Shown: positions 19,819 to 28,990 of the stretch, one piece after another | Layout of the letters: each line of letters starts with the position of its first letter | Numbering within the stretch: the first letter of the stretch is position 1 | The notes under the pieces: generated by a model | What the model saw: only the letters and a program-made list of their open reading frames with translations | What the model was told of the DNA's origin: nothing | Databases searched by the model: none | Source of the DNA: Bufo bufo | Lineage: Eukaryota; Chordata; Amphibia; Anura; Bufonidae | DNA length: 64,000 nt | Assembly: GCF_905171765.1 (NCBI RefSeq) | Contig: NC_053392.1 | Location: 40,671,822 to 40,735,821 of the forward strand | Direction: 5' to 3' | Position numbers and translations under genes: made by a program

Positions 19819-20867
19819 ACTCACCTAAAGAATTATTAGGAACACCTGTTCTATTTCTCATTAATGCAATTCTCTAGTCAACCAATCACATGGCAGTTGC
19901 TTCAATGCATTTAGGGGGGTGGTCCTGGTCAAGACAATCTCCTGAACTCCAAACTGAATGTCAGAATGGGAAAGAAAGGTGATTTAAGCAATTTTGAGCG
20001 TGGCATGGTTGTTGGTGCCAGACGGGCCGGTCTGAGTATTTCACAATCTGCTCAGTTACTGGGATTTTCACGCACAACCATTTCTAGGGTTTACAAAGAA
20101 TGGTGTGAAAAGGGAAAAACATCCAGTATGCGGCAGTCCTGTGGGCAAAAATGCCTTGTGGATGCTAGAGGTCAGAGGAGAATGGGCCGACTGATTCAAG
20201 CTGATAGAAGAGCAACGTTGGCTGAAATAACCACTCGTTACAACCGAGGTATGCAGCAAAGCATTTGTGAAGCCACAACACACACAACCTTGAGGCGGAT
20301 GGGCTACAACAGCAGAAGACCCCACCGGGTACCACTCATCTCCACTACAAATAGGAAAAAGAGGCTACAATTTGCACAAGCTCACCAAAATTGGACTGTT
20401 GAAGACTGGAAAAATGTTGCCTGGTCTGATGAGTCTCGATTTCTGTTGAGACATTCAAATGGTAGAGTCTGAATTTGGCGTAAACAGAATGAGAACATGT
20501 ATCCATCCTCTGATGGCTACTTCCAGCAGGATAATGCACCATGTCACAAAGCTCGAATCATTTCAAATTGTTTTCTTGAACATGACAATGAGTTCACTGT
20601 ACTAAAATGGCCCCCACAGTCACCAGATCTCAACCCAATAGAGCATCTTTGGGATGTGGTGGAACGGGAGCTTCGTGCCCTGGATGTGCATCCCTCAAAT
20701 CTCCATCAACTGCAAGATGCTATCCTATCAATATGGGCCAACATTCCTAAAGAATGCTATCAGCACCTTGTGGAATCAATGCCACGTAGAATTAAGGCAG
20801 TTCTGAAGGCAAAAGGGGGTCCAACACCGTATTAGTATGGTGTTCCTAATAATTCTTTAGGTGAGTT
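19818..20867 (+). mobile_element. Tc1-like transposon (DD36E type), internally deleted, copy 2
   Basis: The ends match copy 1 (CACTCACCTAAAGAATTATT and complement) and the length is again about 1050 bp. The right flank is TA; the left flank has drifted (AAA). It is oriented opposite to copy 1, with the Penelope element in between. Confidence 0.92.
19966..20835 (+). pseudogene. Tc1-like transposase, deleted and with an internal stop
   Basis: The frame starts MGKKGDLSNFERG and runs 168 residues to a TGA at 20470-20472. It then continues in the same frame with MYPSSDGYFQQDNAPC to the [11 protein letters not shown] catalytic Glu and the end KAKGGPTPY. The junction between the first Asp region and FQQDN is at the same position as in copy 1, so the roughly 50-residue deletion predates both insertions. 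The stop is an additional private change. Confidence 0.88.
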
Positions 20868-20996
20868 TATATACAGATGTGATAGAGTTAACACACATGC
20901 TTTAGATGTGTTAACTAAACTAATTATGTCAAGCCAACACCTTTAATTGCTTTTTAAGGCTTTTGTTTCGGGATATCACGATGAGTTAAGAAATTT

Positions 20997-21035
20997 GATA
21001 TGCAGTAAGCTCCTGAGCTCCCTCTAGTGGTGGCC
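20997..21035 (+). repeat. Single unit of the 48-bp repeat at the retrovirus edge
   Basis: Text 'atgcagtaagctcctgagct' followed by 'ccctctagtggtggc' is one unit of the repeat that forms the arrays at 25.8-28.3 kb. It lies immediately before the retroviral pol fragment; another unit follows the retroviral LTR at 24050. Confidence 0.85.
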
Positions 21036-21460
21036 AGAGACTCTTCCAATTGCCCTATTCAGTGTCAGACACACCCCTAGGGGGAAGGAAAAGCTGTCCC
21101 CTTTTGAGATTTTGTTTGGGAGTGCCCCCAAGTTAGAACAGTATTTTCCCCCAAGAACTTGCTTTGCAATATGATTGCTTGTCTGCCTATGTATGTGCTG
21201 TATGTAAACATCTGACTGACCTACATTTTCGAGTATTTTCTTCACTTCCAGATCCCAGACAGATTCCTGGAAGTCATACCCTTCAGCCAGGAGATTGGGT
21301 TGTGGTGAAAAGATTGTCAAAAAGACTCTAGAGCCCACATTTGATGGCCCATTCCAGGTTCTACTAACTACTCCCACGTCTGTGAAACTCGAGGGGCAAA
21401 CGACCTGGACACACGCTTCACACTGCAAGAAGGTTCCAGCCCCCCATACAGAGGCCTGCT
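21036..21460 (+). pseudogene. Retroviral integrase C-terminus, broken
   Basis: Two frames give the end of an integrase. The first, at about 21040-21130, contains a TPRGK motif and a LSPFEILFG motif, found near the C-terminus of gamma-type integrases. After stops, the region at about 21280-21450 has a GDWVVVKR-like SH3-type segment. Env begins in an overlapping or adjacent frame, as is usual for this virus type. Confidence 0.75.
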
Positions 21461-21464
21461 GAGA

Positions 21465-23269
21465 ATGATATCCTTTCTGGTCTTCCTGTTGGGAGGGGGT
21501 GTGGGTCTTGAGGGAGCGTATACGGCCAAATGTTCATACTGGGCCTCAGATGCCTCGAGTGGCACATGGGTCATCTGGGTAAATACTACAGAGCCAATAC
21601 AGATGTTTGAATTTGACTTCTGTGATGTTGCTGATTGCAGATGTCATGACAGTTCAATGTTTGATTTTGCTTCCCTGCAATACTATGTATGTGTCACCAG
21701 GACCAATAATGAGTACTGTGCAGCCTGGTCCGATGTACTCACTAATACAGGAGTCAGCTGGGGATACAGACCAGCTGAGGGGATGCGAAGAAAGGAGAAA
21801 AGGGGAAAACCTCTTGTAACCAGAATGCATTTAAATACCAAGAATATGGGAAAAACTCAGCTCAAAACATATCAAAAATATCCCACTGATCAAGGGGGGC
21901 CCTTGGGTTGTCATCCCTTAAACTGACAATAGAATCCCCCCAGCCAACGGACTTGGGAATGTATGTTTTGAGGAAATATCCATCCGATAAATATGGGCCC
22001 TGGGGACAGTTCCACCTTAAGGACATCGCAGACAGGCCTGTCCCAATTCCAACCCCTAGTTCACTGCCAATACAAGAGCTCAACCCCTTGTTGCCAGGAA
22101 AAGTAGCTACACCCCTCTTTACTGTAGAGGAGACATTAGCAGTGGAAACAGGATTTTCTGACCGTAATTTTTCGTTGGAATGGATGAAGTACACAACATC
22201 ACAGGTAAACAGATCTGGGTGTATCACCTGTGCCACAGCCAGACAACACTTAGTAACTGTGCCCCTTCACCTAAGTCCTAGTCAATATTCATGTTTTACA
22301 AGCATATATGTGAATCAGACTGCCGATAAGACTGAATGCAAGGTTTGGGAAGGGAAGTTCCCAATCTGGGGAAGGGATAACCATATACAAGGGGAATTAC
22401 ACTTGTTTTGAGATAGAGGGCAAAAAAGGGAGAAACATGAGCAAGTTTCCGGAAGGATATTGTGGAACTGTGGTAAATACCACCGGTGAACCCTATAAAA
22501 GTCATTTGATGAACCAGACTCAAGCATTAGGGGATGTGTTCTGGTTGTGTGAAGATATGAAACTGAGGACAAAGTTGACAATTGCCTGGAATGGGCAATG
22601 TGCCTTAGCCCTAGTGTTGATGCCTTTCCATGTATTTAATCCCCTTAACTGGGAGAAAACCCTTGAGAAAATAAGTAACCTGGGTTAGGATTTGGTTATG
22701 CCCAAGGAGAGGCAATGGTAAGGAGAAGGCGGGACACCAGCCCAGGAGGCAGCCTCGATTCCCACGTGTATATAGATGCTATAGGAATGCCTAGGGGGGT
22801 CCCAGATTAATTCAAAGCCAGAAGTCAAGTGGCAGCAGGGTTTGAATCTTTGATCCCTACAGTTACTATAAACAAAAATGTGGATTGGATCAACTACATC
22901 TACTATAATCGGCAGAGATTTGTGAATTACACCAAAGATGCATTAAAGGGTATAGTGGAGCAGCTGGGGCCCACTAGTGTTATGGCATTCCAAAATAGAA
23001 TGGCCCTGGACATGCTACTAGCAGAAAAAGGTGGTGTGTACAACATGATTGGTGAGACCTGCTGTACTGTAATTCCTGATAACTTAGGACCAAATAGTGA
23101 GGTCATAAATGCCCTGAAGAGAAATTCTGGGGTGGATAGTTCATGGGAAAATTGGTTCGAAAACTGGATAAAAAATTGGAAACAGACTTTGTTACAACTT
23201 GGAATGGTTATTGTCATTGTATTGTTGACCCTTGTGTTGTATTGTCTGTTGTATAATCCCCTGCATTAG
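21465..23269 (+). pseudogene. Retroviral envelope gene, broken
   Basis: Surface subunit pieces occur at 21465-21926, 21908-22411 and 22437-22688, with many cysteines and N-glycosylation sites. The first begins with a hydrophobic stretch like a signal peptide. The transmembrane subunit is at 22829-23269, with an immunosuppressive-like segment (ALDMLLAEKGGV), a CC pair near 23060 and a membrane anchor near residues 118-140. The Cys that normally opens the CX6CC motif is a Tyr here. Frameshifts lie near 21910, 22410 and 22690 and a stop near 22808, so no intact protein is encoded. Confidence 0.85.
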
Positions 23270-23560
23270 GAGGCTTCTGCTCAAAGCTGTAGCTGAGGCT
23301 ACCCCGGAGATGGTCATGAGAGAATTCCATAAGGATGGGAGACAAAGTCCACTTAGTTATTTTGGTCCCCTTCCTGCTTACGACGCCACCTGGAGATCAT
23401 CGACTGTAGGGACAGACACCTGACTTCCCCTTGCTAAGTCCAGTGTCATGGGAGGCTGTACACTAGGATAGGTTGTCATGGAAGCTGGTGAAGAGGATTC
23501 GGAGCAATGGGACAGATGTGCTAGGTTTTATTAGGGAAAGAATGAGGTCCAAGGGGGGAC

Positions 23561-24049
23561 TGATAGAGATGTGGACTTCATTCTTTGAATCAGCTAAGAA
23601 AGCTCCTACATACTCCAGCTCTCAGACTAACACCTTATCTTCTCCAGAGCACGAAGGTTCCATCCTACCGAGGAGAACACGCCTCCTTGCTACGTCATAT
23701 ATGCTTTTCTGCTGTTAGTGAAGACTCCATTACAAGATGGCGCCTGTAGTTAGATATTTACATAGTTCACATACCACAGTTAGTAAAACAATGCACAATG
23801 CGCAGATGCCAAGTGTTATATCTTTTCATATTTTCATATAGTAGCCAATGTAACAATGCCACATGCCTCAGGGGGAATGCCGCTCTGATGACTTTATAAA
23901 TGGCTGTACTTCCTGTAATAAATGAGAATTTGCTTTGACCCCAGTGTTTGTGTCACAGTTATTTTCTTCCATGCACGTTAAACCCTTGGATTACTATTAA
24001 TTTGGAGCAGTAGAGCAAACGTAATCAGCCATGATTAAGGGCAACTTCA
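23561..24049 (+). repeat. Retroviral 3' LTR (approximate ends)
   Basis: A purine tract (aaggggggac, to 23560) precedes TGATAGAGATG, the likely LTR start. Inside are a TATAAA-like box near 23897 and an AATAAA near 23920, giving a U3-R-U5 order. The end is set before 'tctgtatgcag' of the 48-bp repeat and is approximate, since no 5' LTR exists for comparison. Confidence 0.65.
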
Positions 24050-24132
24050 ACATCTGTATGCAGTAAGTTCCTGAGCTCCCTCTAGTGGTGGCTGTATATA
24101 TCTGTATGCAGTAGGCGCTCCTGAGCTCCCCC
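24050..24132 (+). repeat. Two units of the 48-bp repeat
   Basis: Two degenerate units ('ccctctagtggtggctgtat' and a 'cccccattgatagc' variant) follow the retroviral LTR and precede a GC-rich hairpin repeat. Confidence 0.8.
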
Positions 24133-24240
24133 CATTGATAGCTATTAGTGATGGACGAACATCTGCCGGGACGGTTCGCGAACGTGATCAAATGTTCGCG
24201 AACCGCAAGTTCGCGGCAGGTCCCATTCATTTTAATGGCA
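24133..24240. repeat. CpG-rich hairpin repeat (TTCGCGAAC family)
   Basis: The stretch starts TAGTGATGGACGAAC and contains 'ggttcgcgaacgtgatc' facing 'tgttcgcgaacc', forming a hairpin. Related words (ttcggcgaatcgcgaacacg) appear at 25780-25805, so 24133-25835 may be one long element of this family with other repeats inside. The TAGTGATG start also resembles the MITE at 47731. Confidence 0.5.
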
Positions 24241-24717
24241 GGCGAACCTGAAAAACCTCATATTTGCAGTCAAGAAATAATTACTAGAAGTGCACAAATA
24301 GTCCCACAACATGGACAGTGACATACCAGATGTATTAGTCGAATTTGCGATCTCCATTCATTATTTTTTTCAATGCAAAATATCGGCAATATAATTTTCG
24401 CGTACGCGAATGCGCAAATGCACTATACAGTACCCAAATGCACTATAAAGAAAGTATATTAGTATATAACACCCCGCTTCAATCAGTTTTTTGGGGGATG
24501 ACTGGTATTTCACACCAGTAGAAATTATTTGTTCCGATAACGCTTGTCCCTCTATATACCTGCAGTATCGCAGCAGAACCGCACACAACTGCCGCACAAT
24601 ACAAATGCTATAATATACTGCCTAACATAGAAAGTATATTATAACATTGTACACGGAAGGCAATCCATTAGAATATACATGAAGATAAAACGTAACCTTT
24701 AATAATGTTACTATGAG

Positions 24718-25002
24718 GGTCCATTCACACGTCCGAAAGTGTTTTGCGGATCCGCAAAACACGGACACAGGCAATGTGCATTCCGCAATTTGTGGACCGC
24801 ACATCGCCGGCACTATAATAGAAAATGCCTAATCTTGTCTGCAATTGCGGACAAGAATAGGACATGTTCTATTTTTTTGCGGAAACGGAAGCACAGATGC
24901 GGAAGTGCGGATCCGCAAATGCGGACAGCACATTCCGGTCCCATTTAAAATAAATGGGTCTGCACACGGATGCGGACCCATTTTGCAGATGTGTGAATGG
25001 AA
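24718..25002. repeat. MITE with GCGGATCCGC palindromes
   Basis: The ends GTCCATTCACAC and GTGTGAATGG are inverted repeats. The interior has repeated palindromic words (GCGGATCCGC twice, 'tgcggacc' variants). A relative at 47220-47380 shares these words and has a TTA duplication, pointing to the PIF/Harbinger superfamily. No coding sequence. Confidence 0.65.
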
Positions 25003-25844
25003 AAGATATTCCTCCAAATGAAAATAAATTAAATTATTAAAGTTAAGCAAAAAGCATAGATGTGGTCGGCAATAACAAGTGCTCGGCGGCGCTATATCAG
25101 GTGCTCGGCGGCACCAAATCAGAAACCATATGTCCTACCACAATCCGGGGGGTTCCAGTGCACATCCATGGATCCCGGAGGGAAAGCAAAAAACATCTAT
25201 CCCTGGGCTAGATGATGATGTGGTATTGAAGGACAGGGTGGGAAAAGAACTGTCCCTGATATTGCCCTATAGGGGGGTGCTATTCTGGTCCTGATAGCCT
25301 AACCACAGACCACCCGCCCTGATAAGAGCGACCCCGTCCGGAACCTTACCCTATATAAAAATGGCCCTAGTAAGCCCCTAGCCCCTAGGCCCCTGACTTC
25401 CAGGTAATCACTATATAGATCTATGTGTTTTTGACTTATTATAAAAGTATATTATAAGTATATCGCACCCCTCAGTATGTCACACCTATCGATAGCACAC
25501 CTATACCAGTCCTTAAAATGACTTTTGTGGCCCTATTAGCTAGCGTTTGGTGTCCCTAACAGTCTGTCCCTGCTCCACACAGCAACCTCTCTCTACACTG
25601 GCAAAAGACTGAATATAAAATGGCGGCCAGATCATGTTTATTTATAAGGTAGGGGGTGTGTCCATGTGCTGAAACGTCTCAATTGGCTGTCCTGTACCAC
25701 CTGATTGATGTGTCATGGGTCAAAGTTCTTCACAATGTAAAAGAATATGGCGGGCGCGAATATCTCCATATGTTCACATGTTCGGCGAATCGCGAACACG
25801 CAAAATGGGTGAACACCGGGTAAACTGCAAAGCCACCTCTAATG
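25003..25844. other. No gene recognised
   Basis: Mixed non-coding sequence. The later part (25730-25810) has TTCGCGAAC-type words. Short frames show no conserved protein features. Confidence 0.55.
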
Positions 25845-26768
25845 GCTATATATATCTGTATGTGGTAATCTCTGAAGCTCCCTCTAGTGGTGGCTATATA
25901 TAACTGTTTGCAGTAAGCTCCTAAGTTCCCCCTAGTGGTGGCTGTATATATCTGTATGCATGTTGTAAGCTCCTGAGCTCCTCCCAGTGATGGCTGTATA
26001 TATCAGTATGCAGTAAGCTCCTGGACTCCCTCTAGTGGTGGCTGTATATATCTGTATGCAGTAATCTCCTGAGCTCCCCCCAGTGATGGCTGTATATATC
26101 TGTATGCAGTAAGCTCCTGAGCTCTCTCTAGTGGTGGCTGTATATATCTGTATGTAGTAATCTCCTGAGCTCCCTCTAGTGGAGTCTGTATATAGCTGTA
26201 TGCAGTAATCTCCTGAGCTCCCTCTAGTGGTGGTTGTATATATCTGTATGCAGTAATCTCCTGAGCTCCCTCTAGTGGTAGCTGTATATATCTGTATGCA
26301 GTAATCTCCTGAGCTCCCTCTAGTGGTAGCTGCATATATCTGTATGCAGTAATCTCCTGAGCTCCCTCTAGTGGTAGCTGCATATATCTGTATGCAGTAA
26401 TCTCCTGAGCTCCCTCTAGTGGTGGCTGTATATATCTGTATGTAGTAATCTCCTGAGCTCCCTCTAGTGGAGTCTGTATATAGCTGTATGCAGTAATCTC
26501 CTGAGCTCCCTCTAGTGGTGGTTGTATATATCTGTATGCAGTAATCTCCTGAGCTCCCTCTAGTGGTAGCTGTATATATCTGTATGCAGTAATCTCCTGA
26601 GCTCCCTCTAGTGGTAGCTGCATATATCTGTATGCAGTAATATCCTGAGCTCCCTCTAGTGGTAGCTGCATATATCTGTATGCAGTAATCTCCTGAGCTC
26701 CCTCTAGTGGTATCTGTATATATCTGTATGCAGTAATCTCTTGACCTCCCTCTAGTGATGGCGGTATA
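25845..26768 (+). repeat. 48-bp tandem repeat array, proximal part
   Basis: About 19-20 units with core 'gagctccctctagtggtgg' followed by 'ctgtatatatctgtatgcag' and 'taatctcct'. The minus strand of the core reads CCACTAGAGGGAGC, which fits the CTCF core consensus CCASYAGRKGGCRS at 13 of 14 positions. Higher-order structure is visible: the block 26125-26330 recurs at 26400-26600. Because 48 is divisible by three, a false repeat protein is open on the minus strand. Confidence 0.95.
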
Positions 26769-26770
26769 TA

Positions 26771-27312
26771 CAGGTGAAACTCAAAAAATTAGAATATCGT
26801 GCAAAGTTCATTTATTTCAGTAATGCAACTTAAAAGGTGAAACTAATATATGAGATAGACTTATTACATGGAAAGCGAGATAGTTAAAGCCTTTATTTGT
26901 TATAATTTGGATGATTATGGCTTATAGCTTATGAAAACCCCACATTTACAATCTCAGAAAATTAGAATATTACATGAAATCAATAAAAAAGGATGTTAAA
27001 TAGAAAAATGTAGGACCTCTGAAAAGTATAATCATGCATATGTACTCAGTACTTGGTTTGGGCCCCTCAATGCAGCATGGCATGGATGCTATCAGCTTAT
27101 GGCACTGCTGAGGTGTTATGGAAGACCAGGATGCTTCAATAGTAGCCTTCAGCTCTTCTGCATTGTTCGGTCTCATGTCTCTCATCTTTCTCTTGGCAAT
27201 GCCCCGTAGATTCTCTATGGGGTTCACGTCAGGTGAGTTTGCTGGCCAATCAAGCACAGTGATCCCATGGTCATTGAACCAGGTTTTGGTACTTTTGGCA
27301 GAGTTTTACCTG
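26771..27312 (-). mobile_element. Tc1-like deletion derivative inside the 48-bp array
   Basis: Inverted ends CAGGTGAAACTC and GAGTTTTACCTG are flanked by TA on both sides (26769-26770 and 27313-27314). Only 542 bp remain, holding the 3' part of a transposase on the minus strand. The element interrupts the 48-bp array, so it inserted after the array formed. Confidence 0.88.
26970..27257 (-). pseudogene. Tc1-like transposase C-terminal remnant
   Basis: A 95-residue frame begins with DWPANSPDVNPIENL, the motif with the catalytic Glu, followed by a typical C-terminal helix region to SMPCCIE. The catalytic Asp residues and the whole DNA-binding region are gone. It cannot act as a transposase. Confidence 0.8.
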
Positions 27313-27314
27313 TA

Positions 27315-28315
27315 TCTGTATGCAGTAATTTCCTGAGCTCCCTCTAGTGGTGGCTGCATATATCTGTATGTAGTAATCTCCTGAGCTCCCTCTAGTGGTG
27401 ACTGTATATATCTGTATGCAGTAATCTCCTGAGCTCCCTCTAGTGGTGGCTGTATATATCTGTATGTAGTAATCTCCTGAGCTCCCTCTAGTGGTGACTG
27501 TATATATCTGTATGCAGTAATCTCCTGAGCTCCCTCTAGTGGTGACTGTATATATCTGTATGCAGTAATCTCCTGAGCTCCCTCTAGTGGTGGCTGCATA
27601 TATCTGTATGTAGTAATCTCCTGAGCTCCCTCTAGTGGTGACTGTATATATCTGTATGTAGTAAGCTCCTGGGCTCCCTCTAGTGGTGGCGGTATATATA
27701 TATGTATGTAGTAAGCTCCTGGACTCCCTCTAGTGGTGGCTGTATATATCTGTATGTAGTAAGCTCCTGGACTCCCTCTAGTGGTGACTGTATATATCTG
27801 TATGCAGTAAGTTCCTGGGCTCACTCTAGTGGTGGCTGTATATATCTGTATGCAGTAAGCTCCTGGGCTCCCTCTAGTGGTGGCTGTATATATCTGTATG
27901 CAGTAATCTCCTGATCTCTCTCTAGTGGTGGCTGTATATATCTGTATGCAGTAAGCTCCTGGGCTCCCTCTAGTGGTGGCTGTATATATCTGTATGTAGT
28001 AATCTCCTGAGCTCCCTCTAGTGGTGACTGTATATATCTGTATGTAGTAAGCTCCTGGGCTCCCTCTAGTGGTGGCGGTATATATATATGTATGCAGTAA
28101 GCTCCTGGGCTCACTCTAGTGGTGGCTGTATATATCTGTATGCAGTAAGCTCCTGGGCTCCCTCTAGTGGTGGCTGTATATATCTGTATGCAGTAATCTC
28201 CTGATCTCTCTCTAGTGGTGGCTGTATATATCTGTATGCAGTAAGCTCCTGGGCTCCCTCTAGTGGTGGCTGTATATATCTGTATGTAGTAAGCTCCTGG
28301 ACTCCCTCTAGTGGT
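27315..28315 (+). repeat. 48-bp tandem repeat array, distal part
   Basis: About 21 further units. Two blocks (27660-27990 and 28040-28310) share the same order of unit variants, indicating segmental duplication within the array. The array ends about 590 bp upstream of the pomc TATA box. Confidence 0.95.
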
Positions 28316-28559
28316 GTCTTCAAAGAGACATACTTTTATCATGTCTATGCCAGAGATTTTTGTAGCTTTTTATCGGAAAATTGATTCCCCCTCCCCTAAA
28401 GATATATAATTTTAATGTAAAATAATATTGGATATTGACATTTACGTCCTGCAATCTAAACAGACCTTTAATTTTAGGATCGAGTGACGTAAGAGGATGT
28501 AGTAAACATGTTATGACCCATTGAATTGACACCTGCCCTAGGAGCGACTAATTCATTTT

Positions 28560-28928
28560 AAAATCCATGCCTGGATTAAAGAGTGACAACCGATTGGTTC
28601 AACCTGATTGGAAACAGACCGTCATGGCGGTCATATAACATCTGACAGTTCACATTTAATTCCCACTCAAAAGCTGTTAATACCTGTAATTCTCCGCTCA
28701 CCTGAGTTATCAAAATTCAATCAAATGTGACTGGAAAAAGTGAGGCGTTCAAGAAACGAGAGGCTAATCCCTACACAGGAACCACTAATTATATCTTCTT
28801 TGGTCCATTCTATGCAACTTTATACCTGACTGATTCCCTCCAGGACTGCAAGAAAACGTCATTTGTCCAGGAGTCCACCTCCCTATTCTATAGGCAGAGG
28901 TATAAAAGAGCTGATCTAGTGGCAGCTC
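28560..28928 (+). promoter_or_regulatory. pomc proximal promoter
   Basis: A consensus TATAAAAG lies at 28901-28908, about 80 bp before a strong donor site, as expected for the short first exon of pomc. Upstream, GGATTA (28572-28577) and TAATCC (28765-28770) match the bicoid-type site bound by Pitx factors, and CACCTG (28700) is an E-box. These factor types control pomc in the pituitary of other vertebrates, but the sites here are short and unproven. The promoter is assigned from its position relative to the coding exons. Confidence 0.6.
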
Positions 28929-28929
28929 A

Positions 28930-28988
28930 ACCACAGCAAACAAGAAGTACACAGAGGCTGTACAAAGAAGACACCGAGAGAGCAACAG
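28930..28988 (+). other. pomc: pomc exon 1, non-coding (inferred)
   Basis: Exon 1 is proposed from the TATA box to the donor CAACAG|GTAAGA, with GT at 28989-28990. It has no useful start codon in frame with exon 2. Its identity rests on spacing, the strong donor and conserved gene structure, not on transcript data. The start is approximate. Confidence 0.55.
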
Positions 28989-28990
28989 GT

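Larger units (their letters stand above)
21036..24049 (+). mobile_element. Endogenous retrovirus, 5' truncated
   Basis: The order is the end of pol, then env, polypurine tract and 3' LTR, all on the + strand. Gag, most of pol and the 5' LTR are missing. Both edges lie exactly at units of the 48-bp repeat. Every gene is interrupted, so the copy is an old relic. The pol C-terminus and transmembrane env type resemble gamma/epsilon-like retroviruses of lower vertebrates; exact placement needs a phylogeny. Confidence 0.85.

Noticed and set aside
26003..26671. 222-residue minus-strand ORF with a 16-residue repeat
   Set aside because: It is the translation of the 48-bp tandem repeat; the length is a multiple of three, so frames stay open without selection.
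25845..28315. CRISPR array
   Set aside because: Units are directly tandem with no unique spacers, and the genome is vertebrate.
27306..28342. Two ORFs of about 170 residues with the same repeat
   Set aside because: Same 48-bp array read in several frames; no start context or conserved domain.
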